From Neobacillus sp. WH10 (GTDB lineage Bacteria; Bacillota; Bacilli; Bacillales; Cytobacillaceae): a stretch of DNA of 64,000 nucleotides. How positions within the stretch are numbered: position 1 is the stretch's first letter; each line of letters begins with the position of its first letter. The DNA is taken from positions 5,022,001 through 5,086,000 of the forward strand of contig NZ_CP126110.1 of assembly GCF_030123405.1 (NCBI RefSeq), in the 5' to 3' direction. Below, piece after piece: positions 26,699-35,492 of this stretch. Both the position numbers and the translations under genes were made by a program. The notes below the pieces were generated by a model. It saw nothing but the letters and a program-made list of their open reading frames with translations. It was not told where the DNA came from and did no database searches.

Positions 26699-26833
26699 CC
26701 CAAAACTCCTCCTCACTCCTATTCACTCCAACACCGTAATTCAGTTAAGTCCCCGAAAGCTAAAGATCGAATTTTAGTAGCTGATCACTAAAATTAAAAA
26801 GAAAACTTCAAGTAAGTTAAATAGTATAGATTT

Positions 26834-27154
26834 CTATAAAGTATATTTTTCTTTCTTTTCTACAAAGTCTTCTTCACTTATTTCACTCTTATTTGTATCC
26901 AAAAGAGACTGAAATGCTTTGAATAGTTCTTGGATTTCTTCCTGTTCATTAATTAATTTCATACTTTTTTGGTATTCATCTTCATCCTTATATCTAGAAA
27001 TCTCTATCCACTTTGTAACATCGTCCTTGCTATTTAGATAAATTGTATGAAAATCTAAATACCTACTATAGATTTCTAATGCTTTTTCCTGTATCCCTAA
27101 ATACTCATCTACTTTATCTTTCTGAATATGATACTGATAAACTTTAACAAACAT
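26834..27154 (-). CDS. antibiotic-biosynthesis-monooxygenase-like (ABM) protein
   Basis: A ~106-residue ferredoxin-like protein: MFVKVYQYHIQKDKVDEYL, the middle DVTKWIEISRYKDEDEYQKS and a charged C-terminal helix. ATG 27154 has GGGGGAG six bases upstream; the frame extends further but without a site. The activity is unknown; many relatives act on quinones or only bind ligands. Confidence 0.65.
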   Translation of the reverse strand: MFVKVYQYHIQKDKVDEYLGIQEKALEIYSRYLDFHTIYLNSKDDVTKWIEISRYKDEDEYQKSMKLINEQEEIQELFKAFQSLLDTNKSEISEEDFVEKKEKYTL

Positions 27155-27288
27155 CATTTTCTCCCCCAAATCCAAATTCCTAATTATTATCAACCTTTCA
27201 TTTTTTGAACTCAAGCATCCGTTACTTCAATAAGGAAATAATCTGGATCGTATTAACAACCGATTCTTTTTTTGATTTGTTTGAATAA

Positions 27289-27789
27289 ACGATTAGCCAC
27301 GTATACTGGACAAGATTGACGATCAATAGCATTGCTTTTAATTTACCTGATTTAGACTTTAATACTGCACGTCTTCTCCGGAACGCTACAGATATGGGAA
27401 ATTTACTAAAGCCTTACTATGGAAATAAAATAGCCGCAAAGTTCAGCAGCTTAATAAGGGAGCACCTGGTAATTGCTGCGGAAATTGTCAAAGCCGCAAA
27501 AGCAGGCAATCAAAAAGCTGTAGCAGCTTTAGAGAGAAAATGGTACGCAAATGGAGAAGAAATTGCCGAATTCCTAAATAGAATAAATCCTTTTATACCA
27601 CTAAATGAATTCAGAGAAATGTTTTTCGAGCATTTGGCACTTACTACAAAGGAAGCAGTATTTATACTTCAAGGAGATTTTAAATCAAGTATTGCTGTGT
27701 TTGATAAAATTGAGTTGGAAGCTTTACAAATGGCGGATACAATAACGAATGGGATTATGGAACAATTCCCCAAAAAGTTTCATATATAA
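27289..27789 (+). pseudogene. conserved Bacillus protein lacking its N-terminus
   Basis: The frame contains HVYWTRLTINSIAFNLPDLD, then RLLRNATDM, KPYYGNKIA, HLVIAAEIVKAAKAGN, KWYANGEEIAEFLN and ALTTKEAVFILQGDF, a strongly conserved small family of unknown function in bacilli. Relatives begin earlier with a stretch ending WEQHVYWTR; here a TAA at 27286-27288 cuts that off. The only in-frame start, TTG 27316, has no ribosome site. It is probably inactive, though a product from TTG is possible. Confidence 0.6.
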
Positions 27790-27820
27790 GAGTTGCTGAT
27801 TGGACTAAAAGATAAAAAAT

Positions 27821-27852
27821 GGCGCTATTTCAGAGCCTTTTTTATTTTTTTT
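27821..27852 (+). terminator. intrinsic terminator
   Basis: GGCGCT pairs with AGAGCC around five bases, followed by a long T-tract. Confidence 0.7.
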
Positions 27853-27890
27853 TGTGATTTCAGATTGAACTAAACCGTCCGTTAGAGTCG

Positions 27891-28277
27891 TTGGATCTGA
27901 TGGCGATGAGGGGATATGACAGAAAAATAACAAAAGAGTTGTTTTTTGAAAAGAAGACATACAAGCTTTTTCAACTAATAACACTCATATACTGTGCGAA
28001 TGAACTGATATATATCGTATGTCTATCAAGTTGGATCATGAAATACGGGGTAGAGGCATACCGCCTTGATATTATACTGGTTAGTTCCCTTAATATCATG
28101 TTGTCCATTTCTTCGCTGGTGACCTTCTTCTTTATCCATCAGGCTGTGAACGAAATAACTCCGGTCAAAAAAATTGCTATAGCAAAGCCAAGAAGAAAAT
28201 TACTTTCTATATCATCTTACTGGACTTCCTTTCATTTTGAACGGGCTTACTTTTATTTTAGCACCCATAAGCGGTAG
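27891..28277 (+). CDS. putative small membrane protein
   Basis: About 125 residues with two hydrophobic segments (LFQLITLIYCANELIYIVCL and a second at VSSLNIMLSISSLVTFFFI) and a basic C-terminus. The start is unclear: TTG 27891 or ATG 27900/27906, none with a clear site. Unrecognised; followed by a good terminator. Confidence 0.4.
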   Translation: MDLMAMRGYDRKITKELFFEKKTYKLFQLITLIYCANELIYIVCLSSWIMKYGVEAYRLDIILVSSLNIMLSISSLVTFFFIHQAVNEITPVKKIAIAKPRRKLLSISSYWTSFHFERAYFYFSTHKR

Positions 28278-28333
28278 CGGGAGTATTGAATTTTAATTAA
28301 ACGTTTAGTTAAAAATGCACCTATGTCAATTTT

Positions 28334-28362
28334 GAGACTAGGGGAAAGCTAGTCTCTCATTT
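28334..28362 (+). terminator. intrinsic terminator
   Basis: GAGACTAG (28334-28341) pairs with CTAGTCTC (28349-28356), followed by ATTTTTT. Confidence 0.8.
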
Positions 28363-28444
28363 TTTACCCTTGTAATGCGATAAGCTCTCTATTAAACGGG
28401 TGAAAGCTACTTTAATTGAAAGTCTCACCTCTCCTGTCACTTAT

Positions 28445-29086
28445 TTAATAAAGTCGACTTTTATAGCCTTCTTGTAAATCCTTTGCTACTTGATCAGCAG
28501 TAACATTGGGTATTTTAGAGTGAGCCACCAACATTTGAGGAACTGAGGGAAGATTCTCTTTTGTTAACCATGAATCCGGGTTCCATAATTCTGATCGAAT
28601 GAAAGCTTTAGCACAATGTGCAAAGCACTCCTCTACCTCTACTAAAATACCAAATAAAGGGACTCGACCATTTACTGTGTTCATTGCTAGAAGCTCTGGA
28701 TCACGACAAATATAAGCTTTCCCATTTATTCTTAATGTTTCTCCTAAACCAGGTATGAAAAATAGAAGCCCGATATTAGGGTTGGTAATAATGTTTTCGG
28801 CGGAGTCCATTCTTCGATTTCCTGGTCGTTCTGGAATAAACAAATGCTGGTCATCAAGAACTGTCACAAACCCAGGGGAATCTCCTCTTGGTGAAACATC
28901 ACATTGCCCTTCCGAATTAGAAGTTGACAAGGACAAAAATGGTGACTTAGAAATAAAGTCTCTGCAATGCTGGTCGATAAAAGAAATTACTTTATTAGCG
29001 GCTCTTTGACTTGGTTGCCCAATAAATGAACGGAACTCTTCAAATTCTTCTTTTGTTGAGATAATCTCTTTAAACTTAATACTCAT
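28445..29086 (-). CDS. FMN-binding pyridoxamine-phosphate-oxidase-family protein
   Basis: A 213-residue split-barrel flavoprotein of the MSMEG_1061-like PPOX group. FLSLSTSNSEGQCDVSPRGD, LFIPERPGNRRMDSAENI and ITNPNIGLLFFIPGLGETLR are family landmarks. The likely activity is flavin/F420-type reduction; the substrate is unknown. AAGGTGATAAG precedes the ATG. Confidence 0.88.
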   Translation of the reverse strand: MSIKFKEIISTKEEFEEFRSFIGQPSQRAANKVISFIDQHCRDFISKSPFLSLSTSNSEGQCDVSPRGDSPGFVTVLDDQHLFIPERPGNRRMDSAENIITNPNIGLLFFIPGLGETLRINGKAYICRDPELLAMNTVNGRVPLFGILVEVEECFAHCAKAFIRSELWNPDSWLTKENLPSVPQMLVAHSKIPNVTADQVAKDLQEGYKSRLY

Positions 29087-29476
29087 CTTATCACCTTTAA
29101 ATAATGGAATATAAACCCATTATACAACATAAAAAATTGTACTACTTAAAATATTAGAATTTTTTCGAAGTTTATAGGTATAAGTAAACAAACTTTTGCT
29201 GCTTATCAATATTATAAGAACCTTTAACCATTGACTATACCTAATATTATTTTAAATTCTTTATGCTTTTCTTTTTTGATTAATATAAAAAGTAAAAAAC
29301 CGGAAGATTTATTGATACTTAAATAAAGACACTGATGATTCGATTATTTGATCCAAAACCTTAATTCAACCTGATTCGTAACTTGAATAAGGAAAAGGGA
29401 GAACCTTCATTATTGAAGAATCGCTCCCGTTCGTGAAAGAAATCAGTTACTTATACCTGCAATTTTGTAACTAGAA
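29087..29476. other. gene-free stretch with R1 repeat
   Basis: AT-rich region ending in an R1 hairpin repeat (29363-29454: TAACTTGAATAAGGAAAAGG, then GAACCTTCATTATTGAAGAA and TCGCTCCCGTTCGTGAAA). The repeat sits just after the lactonase gene and may terminate it. Confidence 0.55.
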
Positions 29477-30586
29477 TTAAAGAACAGCTAACCCTTGCGA
29501 TCCTAAATAAGGAAAGTTAGTCCAAGCAGCAACCTGCAATCTAACCAAACTTCCATCATCTTGGATATTAAATACGGAGACTGTACCCTGATTTCCGTTT
29601 AGGGTGTAAAAATGCCGTCCATCTTTACTCACTCCAACATCCATCGGCAGACCAGGAGCTGTGCCTTTGGGTGTACTGGTGATATGCATGACAACCGATA
29701 AAGCTCCACTTCGATCGATTAGGTAAGTGGAGATGGTACCGCTTAAGGTGTTGGTAATATATGCAAAACGTTCATCCCTCGTAGTTACAACCCAACAAGC
29801 GGTCTGATATCCGTTCGGTATAGAACCGCTGATTACATGAAGGGTACCGTCGCTTCTCATTGAATAGGATGACAGCGCATTTGCAACTGCTTCCGTAACT
29901 AAGAGGATTCCTGAGGATAGAAAATAAGCGCCCAATGGTCCTGCACCATAAGAATCATTAACGATTGGCCTTGTAACCGTACCATTTTGATTCACATGGA
30001 ATACAGTGAGATGGTTGGAAGTAAGCTCGGATACAAGGATTTTACTGCCATCTGGAGTGAAGAGAACCTGCGCCGGCTGAGCATTGAAGGTACTGAGAGA
30101 ATGAGTGGATCCAGGAATAGGAGTAAGGCGTCCGTTATTATCTAGACGAAAACCAGTGATATTAGAGGCGAAATTGTTAGCCACATTCCCTACATTGGAA
30201 ACATAGACAAGATTACCAAACACATCTACGCTATTAGGCTGAGCACCTCCTGATGGCTTCACATCCACGAGAACGGGTGCACCGCTGTCAGTAATGATAA
30301 AGCTGCTGATACTATGGCTGCCTGCGTTAACTGCAAGCAGGAAACGTCCATCACGCGACAAAGTTAGGGCGCCTTGTGACGCAAGAGGATCGATACCATC
30401 GTTTGCTGTTGCAGTAGAGACTTCCTTTGTACCAGTACCCCTACCATAAGTTGGGTAGGAACCCGTAAAGGTAAGCATTCCATTCATGTCCCTGTAAAAG
30501 GCAATGATTTGATTCATTACTTCATTATTGGTCATAATGTAAACCATACTCACACTCGCACGAAAATATTTGTTCATGTTCTGCAT
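29477..30586 (-). CDS. lactonase-family seven-bladed beta-propeller protein
   Basis: A 369-residue protein of the 6-phosphogluconolactonase-like (YkgB/Lactonase) propeller family: LTLSRDGRFLLAVNAGSHSI, GAQPNSVDVFGNLVYVSNVG, QVLFTPDGSKILVSELTSN, DERFAYITNTLSGTISTY and KDGRHFYTLNGNQGTVSVF are successive blades. There is no signal peptide, so it is probably cytoplasmic, or its partner is unknown. AAGGAGGAG precedes the ATG. Confidence 0.85.
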   Translation of the reverse strand: MQNMNKYFRASVSMVYIMTNNEVMNQIIAFYRDMNGMLTFTGSYPTYGRGTGTKEVSTATANDGIDPLASQGALTLSRDGRFLLAVNAGSHSISSFIITDSGAPVLVDVKPSGGAQPNSVDVFGNLVYVSNVGNVANNFASNITGFRLDNNGRLTPIPGSTHSLSTFNAQPAQVLFTPDGSKILVSELTSNHLTVFHVNQNGTVTRPIVNDSYGAGPLGAYFLSSGILLVTEAVANALSSYSMRSDGTLHVISGSIPNGYQTACWVVTTRDERFAYITNTLSGTISTYLIDRSGALSVVMHITSTPKGTAPGLPMDVGVSKDGRHFYTLNGNQGTVSVFNIQDDGSLVRLQVAAWTNFPYLGSQGLAVL

Positions 30587-30668
30587 TTTATAACTCTCCT
30601 CCTTTCATAGTTTTATATGGATGTAAATTGGTTTAACGAATTATCATCCACTTATCCTCCTTACTTGT

Positions 30669-30684
30669 CGTTAGTTAACTAACG
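30669..30684. promoter_or_regulatory. 16-bp perfect palindrome upstream of the lactonase gene
   Basis: CGTTAGTTAACTAACG is self-complementary and lies 83 bp before the lactonase start, a likely operator for an unlinked regulator (TetR/MarR-like sites look like this). Confidence 0.5.
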
Positions 30685-30749
30685 ATAAACATTATAGGTA
30701 GCCTTGCTAATTGTCTGTAGCTTTGGAATAAAGATTGATAGATGAAGAA

Positions 30750-30793
30750 GGAAGAGCATGTTTTGAAAATGATTGTTCAAAATATGCTCTTCC
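30750..30793. other. 18-bp stem hairpin without T-run
   Basis: GGAAGAGCATGTTTTGAA pairs with TTCAAAATATGCTCTTCC around eight bases with a single G-T pair. It is the longest single hairpin I see. It is isolated in a gene-free stretch (30685-30993) between the lactonase gene and the VOC gene; small RNA, bidirectional terminator or mobile-element relic are all possible. Confidence 0.6.
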
Positions 30794-30993
30794 TATATGT
30801 GGGATTAACTTAAAGGTAAGAAAAGAATAATTGTGATGTTATGTGGCATATATATAATCTGGTTGACCTAACTATAAAGAACAAGAAACCCATATCAGTA
30901 ATATTTGCACGTTAGAAGAAGAGCACACAAGTGTTACGGATATAGGTCAATACGTTTATTTCTGAATAATCATTGTTAAAAGGAGATGAGTGA

Positions 30994-31410
30994 ATGAGGT
31001 TGAATCATTTAAATCTATGTGTTGATGATTTATCAGAAGCTAGACATTTCTTTGAAACATATTTTGATTTTCAATTTTTGGAACAAAAGGGAAAAGCTCT
31101 TGTAGTGATGAGTGATGAGAGTGGATTTATTCTCGTGTTAAGTGATCCAAAAGCATTTAAGGGGAAAAAGGATATTAGATATCCTGAAGCTTTTCATATT
31201 GGTTTTTTGGTGGATACTTCAAGTGAGGTTGATCAAGCATATGATCGTTTAGTAACTGGGGGCATTGAAATAGACAAGGAGCCTTATACAATGAGAGGAA
31301 ATAGTTATGGTTTTTATTTCACAGTATTTAATGGTTTATTAATTGAAGTTTCTTGCATTGACTATAGAGATGGTAAAAAAGTTTCAAGACTCAATGACAC
31401 TCATCTTTAG
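30994..31410 (+). CDS. VOC-superfamily (glyoxalase-like) protein
   Basis: A 138-residue vicinal-oxygen-chelate protein: MRLNHLNLCVDDLSEARHFF starts the first beta-alpha-beta-beta-beta unit and EAFHIGFLV the second; metal ligands would be His5, His in FHIG and Glu in IEVSC. It may be a lyase, dioxygenase or drug-binding protein. AAGGAGATG precedes the ATG. Confidence 0.85.
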   Translation: MRLNHLNLCVDDLSEARHFFETYFDFQFLEQKGKALVVMSDESGFILVLSDPKAFKGKKDIRYPEAFHIGFLVDTSSEVDQAYDRLVTGGIEIDKEPYTMRGNSYGFYFTVFNGLLIEVSCIDYRDGKKVSRLNDTHL

Positions 31411-31429
31411 TAATTGCTACAAGTTATAT

Positions 31430-31460
31430 GCCCCTTCCCAGGACTTGGGAAGGGGCTTGT
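31430..31460 (+). terminator. strong hairpin terminator
   Basis: GCCCCTTCCCA and TGGGAAGGGGC form an 11-bp GC-rich stem followed by TTGTTA. It ends the VOC gene. Confidence 0.8.
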
Positions 31461-32026
31461 TACAATAATCCCCGTTATCGGAAATAAAAAAAAGGTTCTT
31501 CGATTGAAGATCCTTTTTTGCTTCTTATTTAACTAACTCACCCGTTAGCCATTCGTAAACACTGGCGATTTCATTTTTTAAATTCCTCAGCATACTACAA
31601 ATGAGGAATCTGGAGAAACCCCGCTTTTGTTATGTTCTTATTCTTCACACACGCTTGATCGGTTCTATAAAAGTTAGTTTATCATCCTTTGAAGCGACCT
31701 TCTGCCTACGGTATAGATAGTTTTGGTAAGAAAAAAGGGGTGTTACTTTTGAAAGATTTGGGAATGTCCATTTCCTATAGAGGATATTCTTAACAGACGA
31801 AGTACAAAAAAACAAAAATATTGTCGAATAATATTAGCGGTAAGCAAAAAGTCCGATCGATCACACTTAATAAGCAAGACATCGAGGTAATAAAGACCCC
31901 CTAAAAGAAGTAAAAAGTAAACCTTCTTACGAACCAATACGATATTTCTATCAAACTTCAACATACACATACATATATGTCATTAATAATCAAAATACTA
32001 AATTATAATTTTTTTGAGGTGCGAAT
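31461..32026. other. gene-free stretch with R1 repeat
   Basis: An R1-type repeat occupies 31468-31550, including the hairpin AAGGTTCTTC/GAAGATCCTT flanked by A- and T-runs and CACCCGTTAG. A ribosome site AAAAAAGGGGTG near 31735 leads only into a 14-codon frame. A minus-strand frame at 31743-31970 has no support. Confidence 0.45.
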
Positions 32027-32149
32027 ATGTCATTTAATCATAAAAGTAAAGTGTTAGAGAAGAAAAAAAAGAAGGAAATACTTGTTCGTAGATTATATTT
32101 GCTGTTGCAACAAAACAGAAAATCGAAGACTTATAGGAAAGAATCTTAG
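32027..32149 (+). CDS. short very basic peptide
   Basis: A 40-codon frame starting MSFNHKSKVLEKKKKKEIL, with net charge near +14. It has GAGGTG six bases before the ATG and TATAAT just upstream (near 32004). Unrecognised; it could be a nucleic-acid-binding peptide or a chance frame. Confidence 0.4.
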   Translation: MSFNHKSKVLEKKKKKEILVRRLYLLLQQNRKSKTYRKES

Positions 32150-32206
32150 ATTACAGTTATCTTGGGTTACATTATGGCATGAATTTTACATCCAATCTCT
32201 TATAGA

Positions 32207-32425
32207 TTGAAATTCCTGTACCACCTTAATTATGCAGTTATTTTTGCTGCACAAAGAACTAAGGGTGACAGAGCTTACGGAATAATGGCTAACAAAATGA
32301 TAGCGTTAGCATCTCGGCAGAAGGGGTTCTTATTAGTGGTAAGTACTCGGGATTATGGGTTAGAAATTACATCTACGGAAAGTTCTCACATTTTCACACG
32401 CTTCTTTAATTATCCTGACCGATAG
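32207..32425 (+). pseudogene. truncated ABM-family monooxygenase
   Basis: NYAVIFAAQRTKGDRAYGIM, then MIALASRQKGFL, STRDYGLEIT match the first ~60 residues of antibiotic-biosynthesis-monooxygenase-like proteins in bacilli. Similarity ends at LEIT, where such proteins continue with a VSYW-type strand. The frame then runs into an R1 repeat at 32413. No proper start is seen. Confidence 0.7.
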
Positions 32426-32480
32426 TGGAATAAGAAAAGAGCTGCCGTAGCAATCCTCTGTTTAACTCTTGCACCCGTTA
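32413..32480. repeat. R1 repeat, full copy
   Basis: CTGACCGATAGTGGAATAAG, GAGCTGCCGTAGCAATCC and TTTAACTCTTGCACCCGTTA. It lies at the truncation point of the ABM remnant. Confidence 0.7.
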
Positions 32481-32635
32481 ATGGAACAAGTTTACCATTT
32501 ACTTCTCTTTTAATCGCTCTAACCACTGTATATACCACTCTTGGGGTAACTTTACTTTAGATAAGTCCATATTCTGCAATTCTTCCAATGGATAGGAATT
32601 AGCCAAGAATAAAATAAAGAAGGTAGGTAAATGGT

Positions 32636-32950
32636 ATGATCAAATGGATGCAGACAGAACAAGATATATATGAAAAAAAGCTTAAAAGCGTTATGAGGCG
32701 TTTAAAAATTGAAGATTTCAATTTCAATTGGAATCGTGACAGTTGTTATATTGAATTTCAATATCAGGAAAATTCGTACAGGATGGAACACTCAGTTCAA
32801 ATAGCAAGAGAAAAAGGCATAATATTAAGGAACGGATTGTATTGTTTAAAAGAGCTAGTCCAATCCCTTGAGGATCTGTGTCGAATCATTGAGAGAGGAA
32901 CTTATAAACTCGAGAATTGGATATCCGGATTTAACAGAAGAGATACCTGA
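32636..32950 (+). CDS. hypothetical protein
   Basis: A 104-residue soluble protein rich in aromatic and charged residues (MRRLKIEDFNFNWNRDSCYI, LVQSLEDLCRIIERGTYKLE). AAGGTAGG lies upstream of the ATG. It could be a conserved small Bacillus protein; no family recognised. Confidence 0.6.
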   Translation: MIKWMQTEQDIYEKKLKSVMRRLKIEDFNFNWNRDSCYIEFQYQENSYRMEHSVQIAREKGIILRNGLYCLKELVQSLEDLCRIIERGTYKLENWISGFNRRDT

Positions 32951-33122
32951 TTTTCTAGAAATAGTTTATAAAAAATATAGTCATTTTTAGATGTCAAAAT
33001 AATCACTGACTTTAGCGTTCGGAACCTTTGAAGAAAACGTAGAGTAATAGATAAGAAGAAAAGGGCTTTACTCTTAATTAAAGCCCCCGTTCAATAACAC
33101 CATTTCTTTTATTACAGAAATG

Positions 33123-33199
33123 CTGCCCCTTAGCTGAATAAGAAAAAGCCACCAAGAATTTTTGGCAGCTAGATCTTCGATTCTTGCCCTCGTTAGGTA
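33123..33199. repeat. R1 repeat
   Basis: CTGCCCCTTAGCTGAATAAG, then GGCAGCTAGATCTTCGATTC and TTGCCCTCGTTAGG. A neighbouring hairpin GGGCTTTA/TAAAGCCC (33063-33086) lies just to the left. Confidence 0.6.
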
Positions 33200-33275
33200 A
33201 AATTCAAGCTTCTCAATTCCATCTAGAGCATCCCTTGTTTCAGAACCTATATTCAGGGTTAGGATGACCATTCCA

Positions 33276-34385
33276 TCACTTTTTTACTTTTATTTTCTCG
33301 GGTATGGTCGTCCAGTACATTGGGTCTTCTAAGCCAAGTCGCCAAATCCCGATTCCCCTTAAGTTATATTTTTCTACAAGGTCTAGCTTAAACCGCAGAC
33401 TGTGGCTATTCTCAAACCAGGCCTGGTGGCTATGATGTTTTTTATCTACGTAACTGAAATGAGGTGTTTGTGAACGAGAGTCCCATATAACTTTAGCTTT
33501 ATATTTTGTTTTCTGGCCCATTAACATTGCATAGGAGCTATACAAGGTTTTATTTGCTGTTGTATCCCAGTCCCATCCATAACTAGCGATACCGAGTAAA
33601 ATTTTTGATGGTGGTACTCCATGTTTCAAAGCATAACGAATGGTTGCTTCTGTCCAATTGACTGAAGCTGTTGACCCGGGTGTTGTTCTTGGGTTGTGCT
33701 CATCGTATGTCATAATCATTAACCTATCTGAAAATAGACCAAGCTTTTCGTAATCAAACCACGGTGACCAGGGATTAGCACGGGAATCACCTGTGTTTGC
33801 CGGGACAGAAACCGTAACCACTTTTCCATCTCGATGTAGAGCTTCAGACAATTTTTTTATCATCAGACTAAAGGACTCTCTGTCAGTCAAATACAAATTT
33901 TCCATGTCAATATTAATACCGTCATATTTAAACTGATTTATTTCATTCCGTAAGTTCTGAATGAAAACAAAGCGGTTTTTATCGTTTTGGAGTATATTAC
34001 TCGCTACCTGCTTTCCCTTCTCCTCGGTTTCATAGAAGAGATTATGTACAACCATATATACCTTTAGGCGTTTTTCATGAGCACTTTGAATAACCATTTT
34101 TTTATGATCTACTGTAACTGAATCTATAAGATTGCCTGGTTGCTTATCATCAAGCTTATACCAAAAGGGTGCTATGATACTTAAATTTGTAAATTGTGAG
34201 TTAACTGTAGGTTGAGACCCTGGTAATGTTCCTTCCTGTTCTGTGTAGAAACCTAAAACCTCCCGAGGAGTTTTATTCGTACTGTAATTTTCGTCTTTTC
34301 TTTGTGACTGACTGCAGGAAGATATTAGTATAAAGACCATGCTTAAAGAAATGATGGTGAATGACCGATAACAATTTTTTGCCAT
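33276..34385 (-). CDS. GH18 family lipoprotein (YaaH/SleL-like glycosidase)
   Basis: A 369-residue exported protein with a lipoprotein signal (VFILISSCS, lipobox ISSC). The GH18 barrel carries YDGINIDMENL, the DxxDxE-type active-site motif with catalytic Glu, and IMTYDEHNPRTTPG, LGIASYGWDWD, IGIWRLGLED as later barrel strands. Related proteins hydrolyse cortex peptidoglycan or chitin-like glycans during spore germination. LysM domains of the SleL type are absent, so a lipid anchor replaces them. Confidence 0.9.
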   Translation of the reverse strand: MAKNCYRSFTIISLSMVFILISSCSQSQRKDENYSTNKTPREVLGFYTEQEGTLPGSQPTVNSQFTNLSIIAPFWYKLDDKQPGNLIDSVTVDHKKMVIQSAHEKRLKVYMVVHNLFYETEEKGKQVASNILQNDKNRFVFIQNLRNEINQFKYDGINIDMENLYLTDRESFSLMIKKLSEALHRDGKVVTVSVPANTGDSRANPWSPWFDYEKLGLFSDRLMIMTYDEHNPRTTPGSTASVNWTEATIRYALKHGVPPSKILLGIASYGWDWDTTANKTLYSSYAMLMGQKTKYKAKVIWDSRSQTPHFSYVDKKHHSHQAWFENSHSLRFKLDLVEKYNLRGIGIWRLGLEDPMYWTTIPEKIKVKK

Positions 34386-34600
34386 AATACACCTTCTTCT
34401 AATTTGTATATTTCTTAAGTTGATTAGAAAAGTTGTAAAATATACACAAATTGACTTTCCCCCTTAATGGATCCGGAAAAAAACCACCAGAAGTTAATTT
34501 AAGTAGTTCAGTTTTTGAAGTACAAAAACGCATATAGAAGGCAAAATAGAAACAGAATTAACAACCGAATTTACATTGTAAATAATATTATAATTGGCAT
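34386..34600. other. intergenic promoter region
   Basis: AT-rich region between the GH18 gene and the ysnE leader; contains TATAAT at 34589-34594. No gene. Confidence 0.4.
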
Positions 34601-34680
34601 AAAAAACGCTCAGAGCAAAAAGTAAAAGGCAACAAAGTTAGGGCGATAAACCTTTCTCCGTCAGGGTTGATGGCATTGAA
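34601..34680 (+). promoter_or_regulatory. possible degenerate GEMM-type (cyclic dinucleotide) riboswitch
   Basis: ACGCTCAGAGCAAAAAG resembles the 5' part of GEMM riboswitches (ACGCACAGGGCAAACC), followed by GGCAACAAAGTTAGGGCGAT (like ACGCAAAGCUA-GGG-CUAA) and TCAGGGTTGATGG (like CCGGGUUGCC). A TATAAT at 34589-34594 would start transcription at its 5' edge. It lies in the ~200-nt leader of ysnE. The P1b helix looks shortened, so it may be a relic or another class. Confidence 0.35.
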
Positions 34681-34810
34681 CGAAAGGCAGTTGTCATTTA
34701 CGAAAAATGCGATCCTTTGGGTTGTATTTTTTATTGTAAGATTTTCTTACATGATTGTTGAAAGGGTAGTGGGGTTACACTTAAGATTTAAAATGGGAGG
34801 TTTTTTTATG

Positions 34811-35266
34811 ATGATTAAAAAAGATGATTTAACTGGAGCCGAAGTGGCTGAATTGATAAGAGAACACCTTCAGGGCATGACCTTGTATTCTCCACCGGAA
34901 AGCATCCATGCTTTAAATTTAGAAAAGCTAAGACAACCAGACATCACCTTTTGGAGCGCTTGGGAAGGCCGTGAATTGACTGGAATGGGAGCGCTAAAAG
35001 AACTTGATAGCTCCCATGGTGAGATTAAATCAATGAGAACTTCATCCTCATATCTAAGGAAGGGTGTCGCCAGGCGAATGCTCCAGCACATTCTTGGGGA
35101 AGCCATGAAGCGAGGCTATAAACGGGTCAGTTTGGAGACGGGGTCGTTGGTTGCCTTTGAACCGGCAAGAAAACTGTATGCGAATTTCGGCTTTGAATAT
35201 TGTGAGCCCTTTGCAGACTACGTCGAAGACCCGAACAGCGTTTTTATGACAAAAGAGCTGGGGTAA
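34811..35266 (+). CDS. ysnE: GNAT acetyltransferase YsnE
   Basis: A 151-residue acetyltransferase closely resembling my recollection of Bacillus subtilis YsnE, linked in bacilli to indole-3-acetic acid production. Shared stretches include MTLYSPPESIHALNLEKLR, FWSAWEGRELTGMGALKELD, EIKSMRTSSSYLRKGVARRM and PFADYVEDPNSVFMTKEL. Motif A is LRKGVAR. GGGAGG precedes two adjacent ATGs (34808 and 34811). The possible riboswitch and a long leader suggest regulated expression. Confidence 0.9.
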   Translation: MIKKDDLTGAEVAELIREHLQGMTLYSPPESIHALNLEKLRQPDITFWSAWEGRELTGMGALKELDSSHGEIKSMRTSSSYLRKGVARRMLQHILGEAMKRGYKRVSLETGSLVAFEPARKLYANFGFEYCEPFADYVEDPNSVFMTKELG

Positions 35267-35395
35267 GTTCTGTCATGAACTTATCCTTTTTCTCTCTAAT
35301 CAAAGATCCTCGGAAGACATTGTAATTCCTCCTTTGCTATCATTTCTGTATTTTTAATTAACCATAAATTTCATCTATTACAATTCTTCCTTGTT

Positions 35396-35490
35396 AAACT
35401 CCCCGTTTGCTGAATAAGAAAAAGAACTACCTGATTTGCAGCTAGATCTTCAACTCTTGCACCCGTTAGCTTAAGTACATTTTTTCACAA
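35396..35490. repeat. R1 repeat, full copy
   Basis: CCCCGTTTGCTGAATAAGAA, GCAGCTAGATCTTCAACTC, TTGCACCCGTTAGCTTAAGT and ACATTTTTTCACAA in order. With the copies at 36924 and 37288 it defines the ~95-bp R1 consensus. Confidence 0.8.
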
Positions 35491-35492
35491 AC

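Noticed and set aside
31743..31970. 75-codon minus-strand frame
   Set aside because: No ribosome site, low-complexity hydrophobic composition, and it crosses a gene-poor stretch.
33074..33271. 65-codon minus-strand frame after the GH18 gene
   Set aside because: Most of it lies in an R1 repeat and it has no ribosome site.
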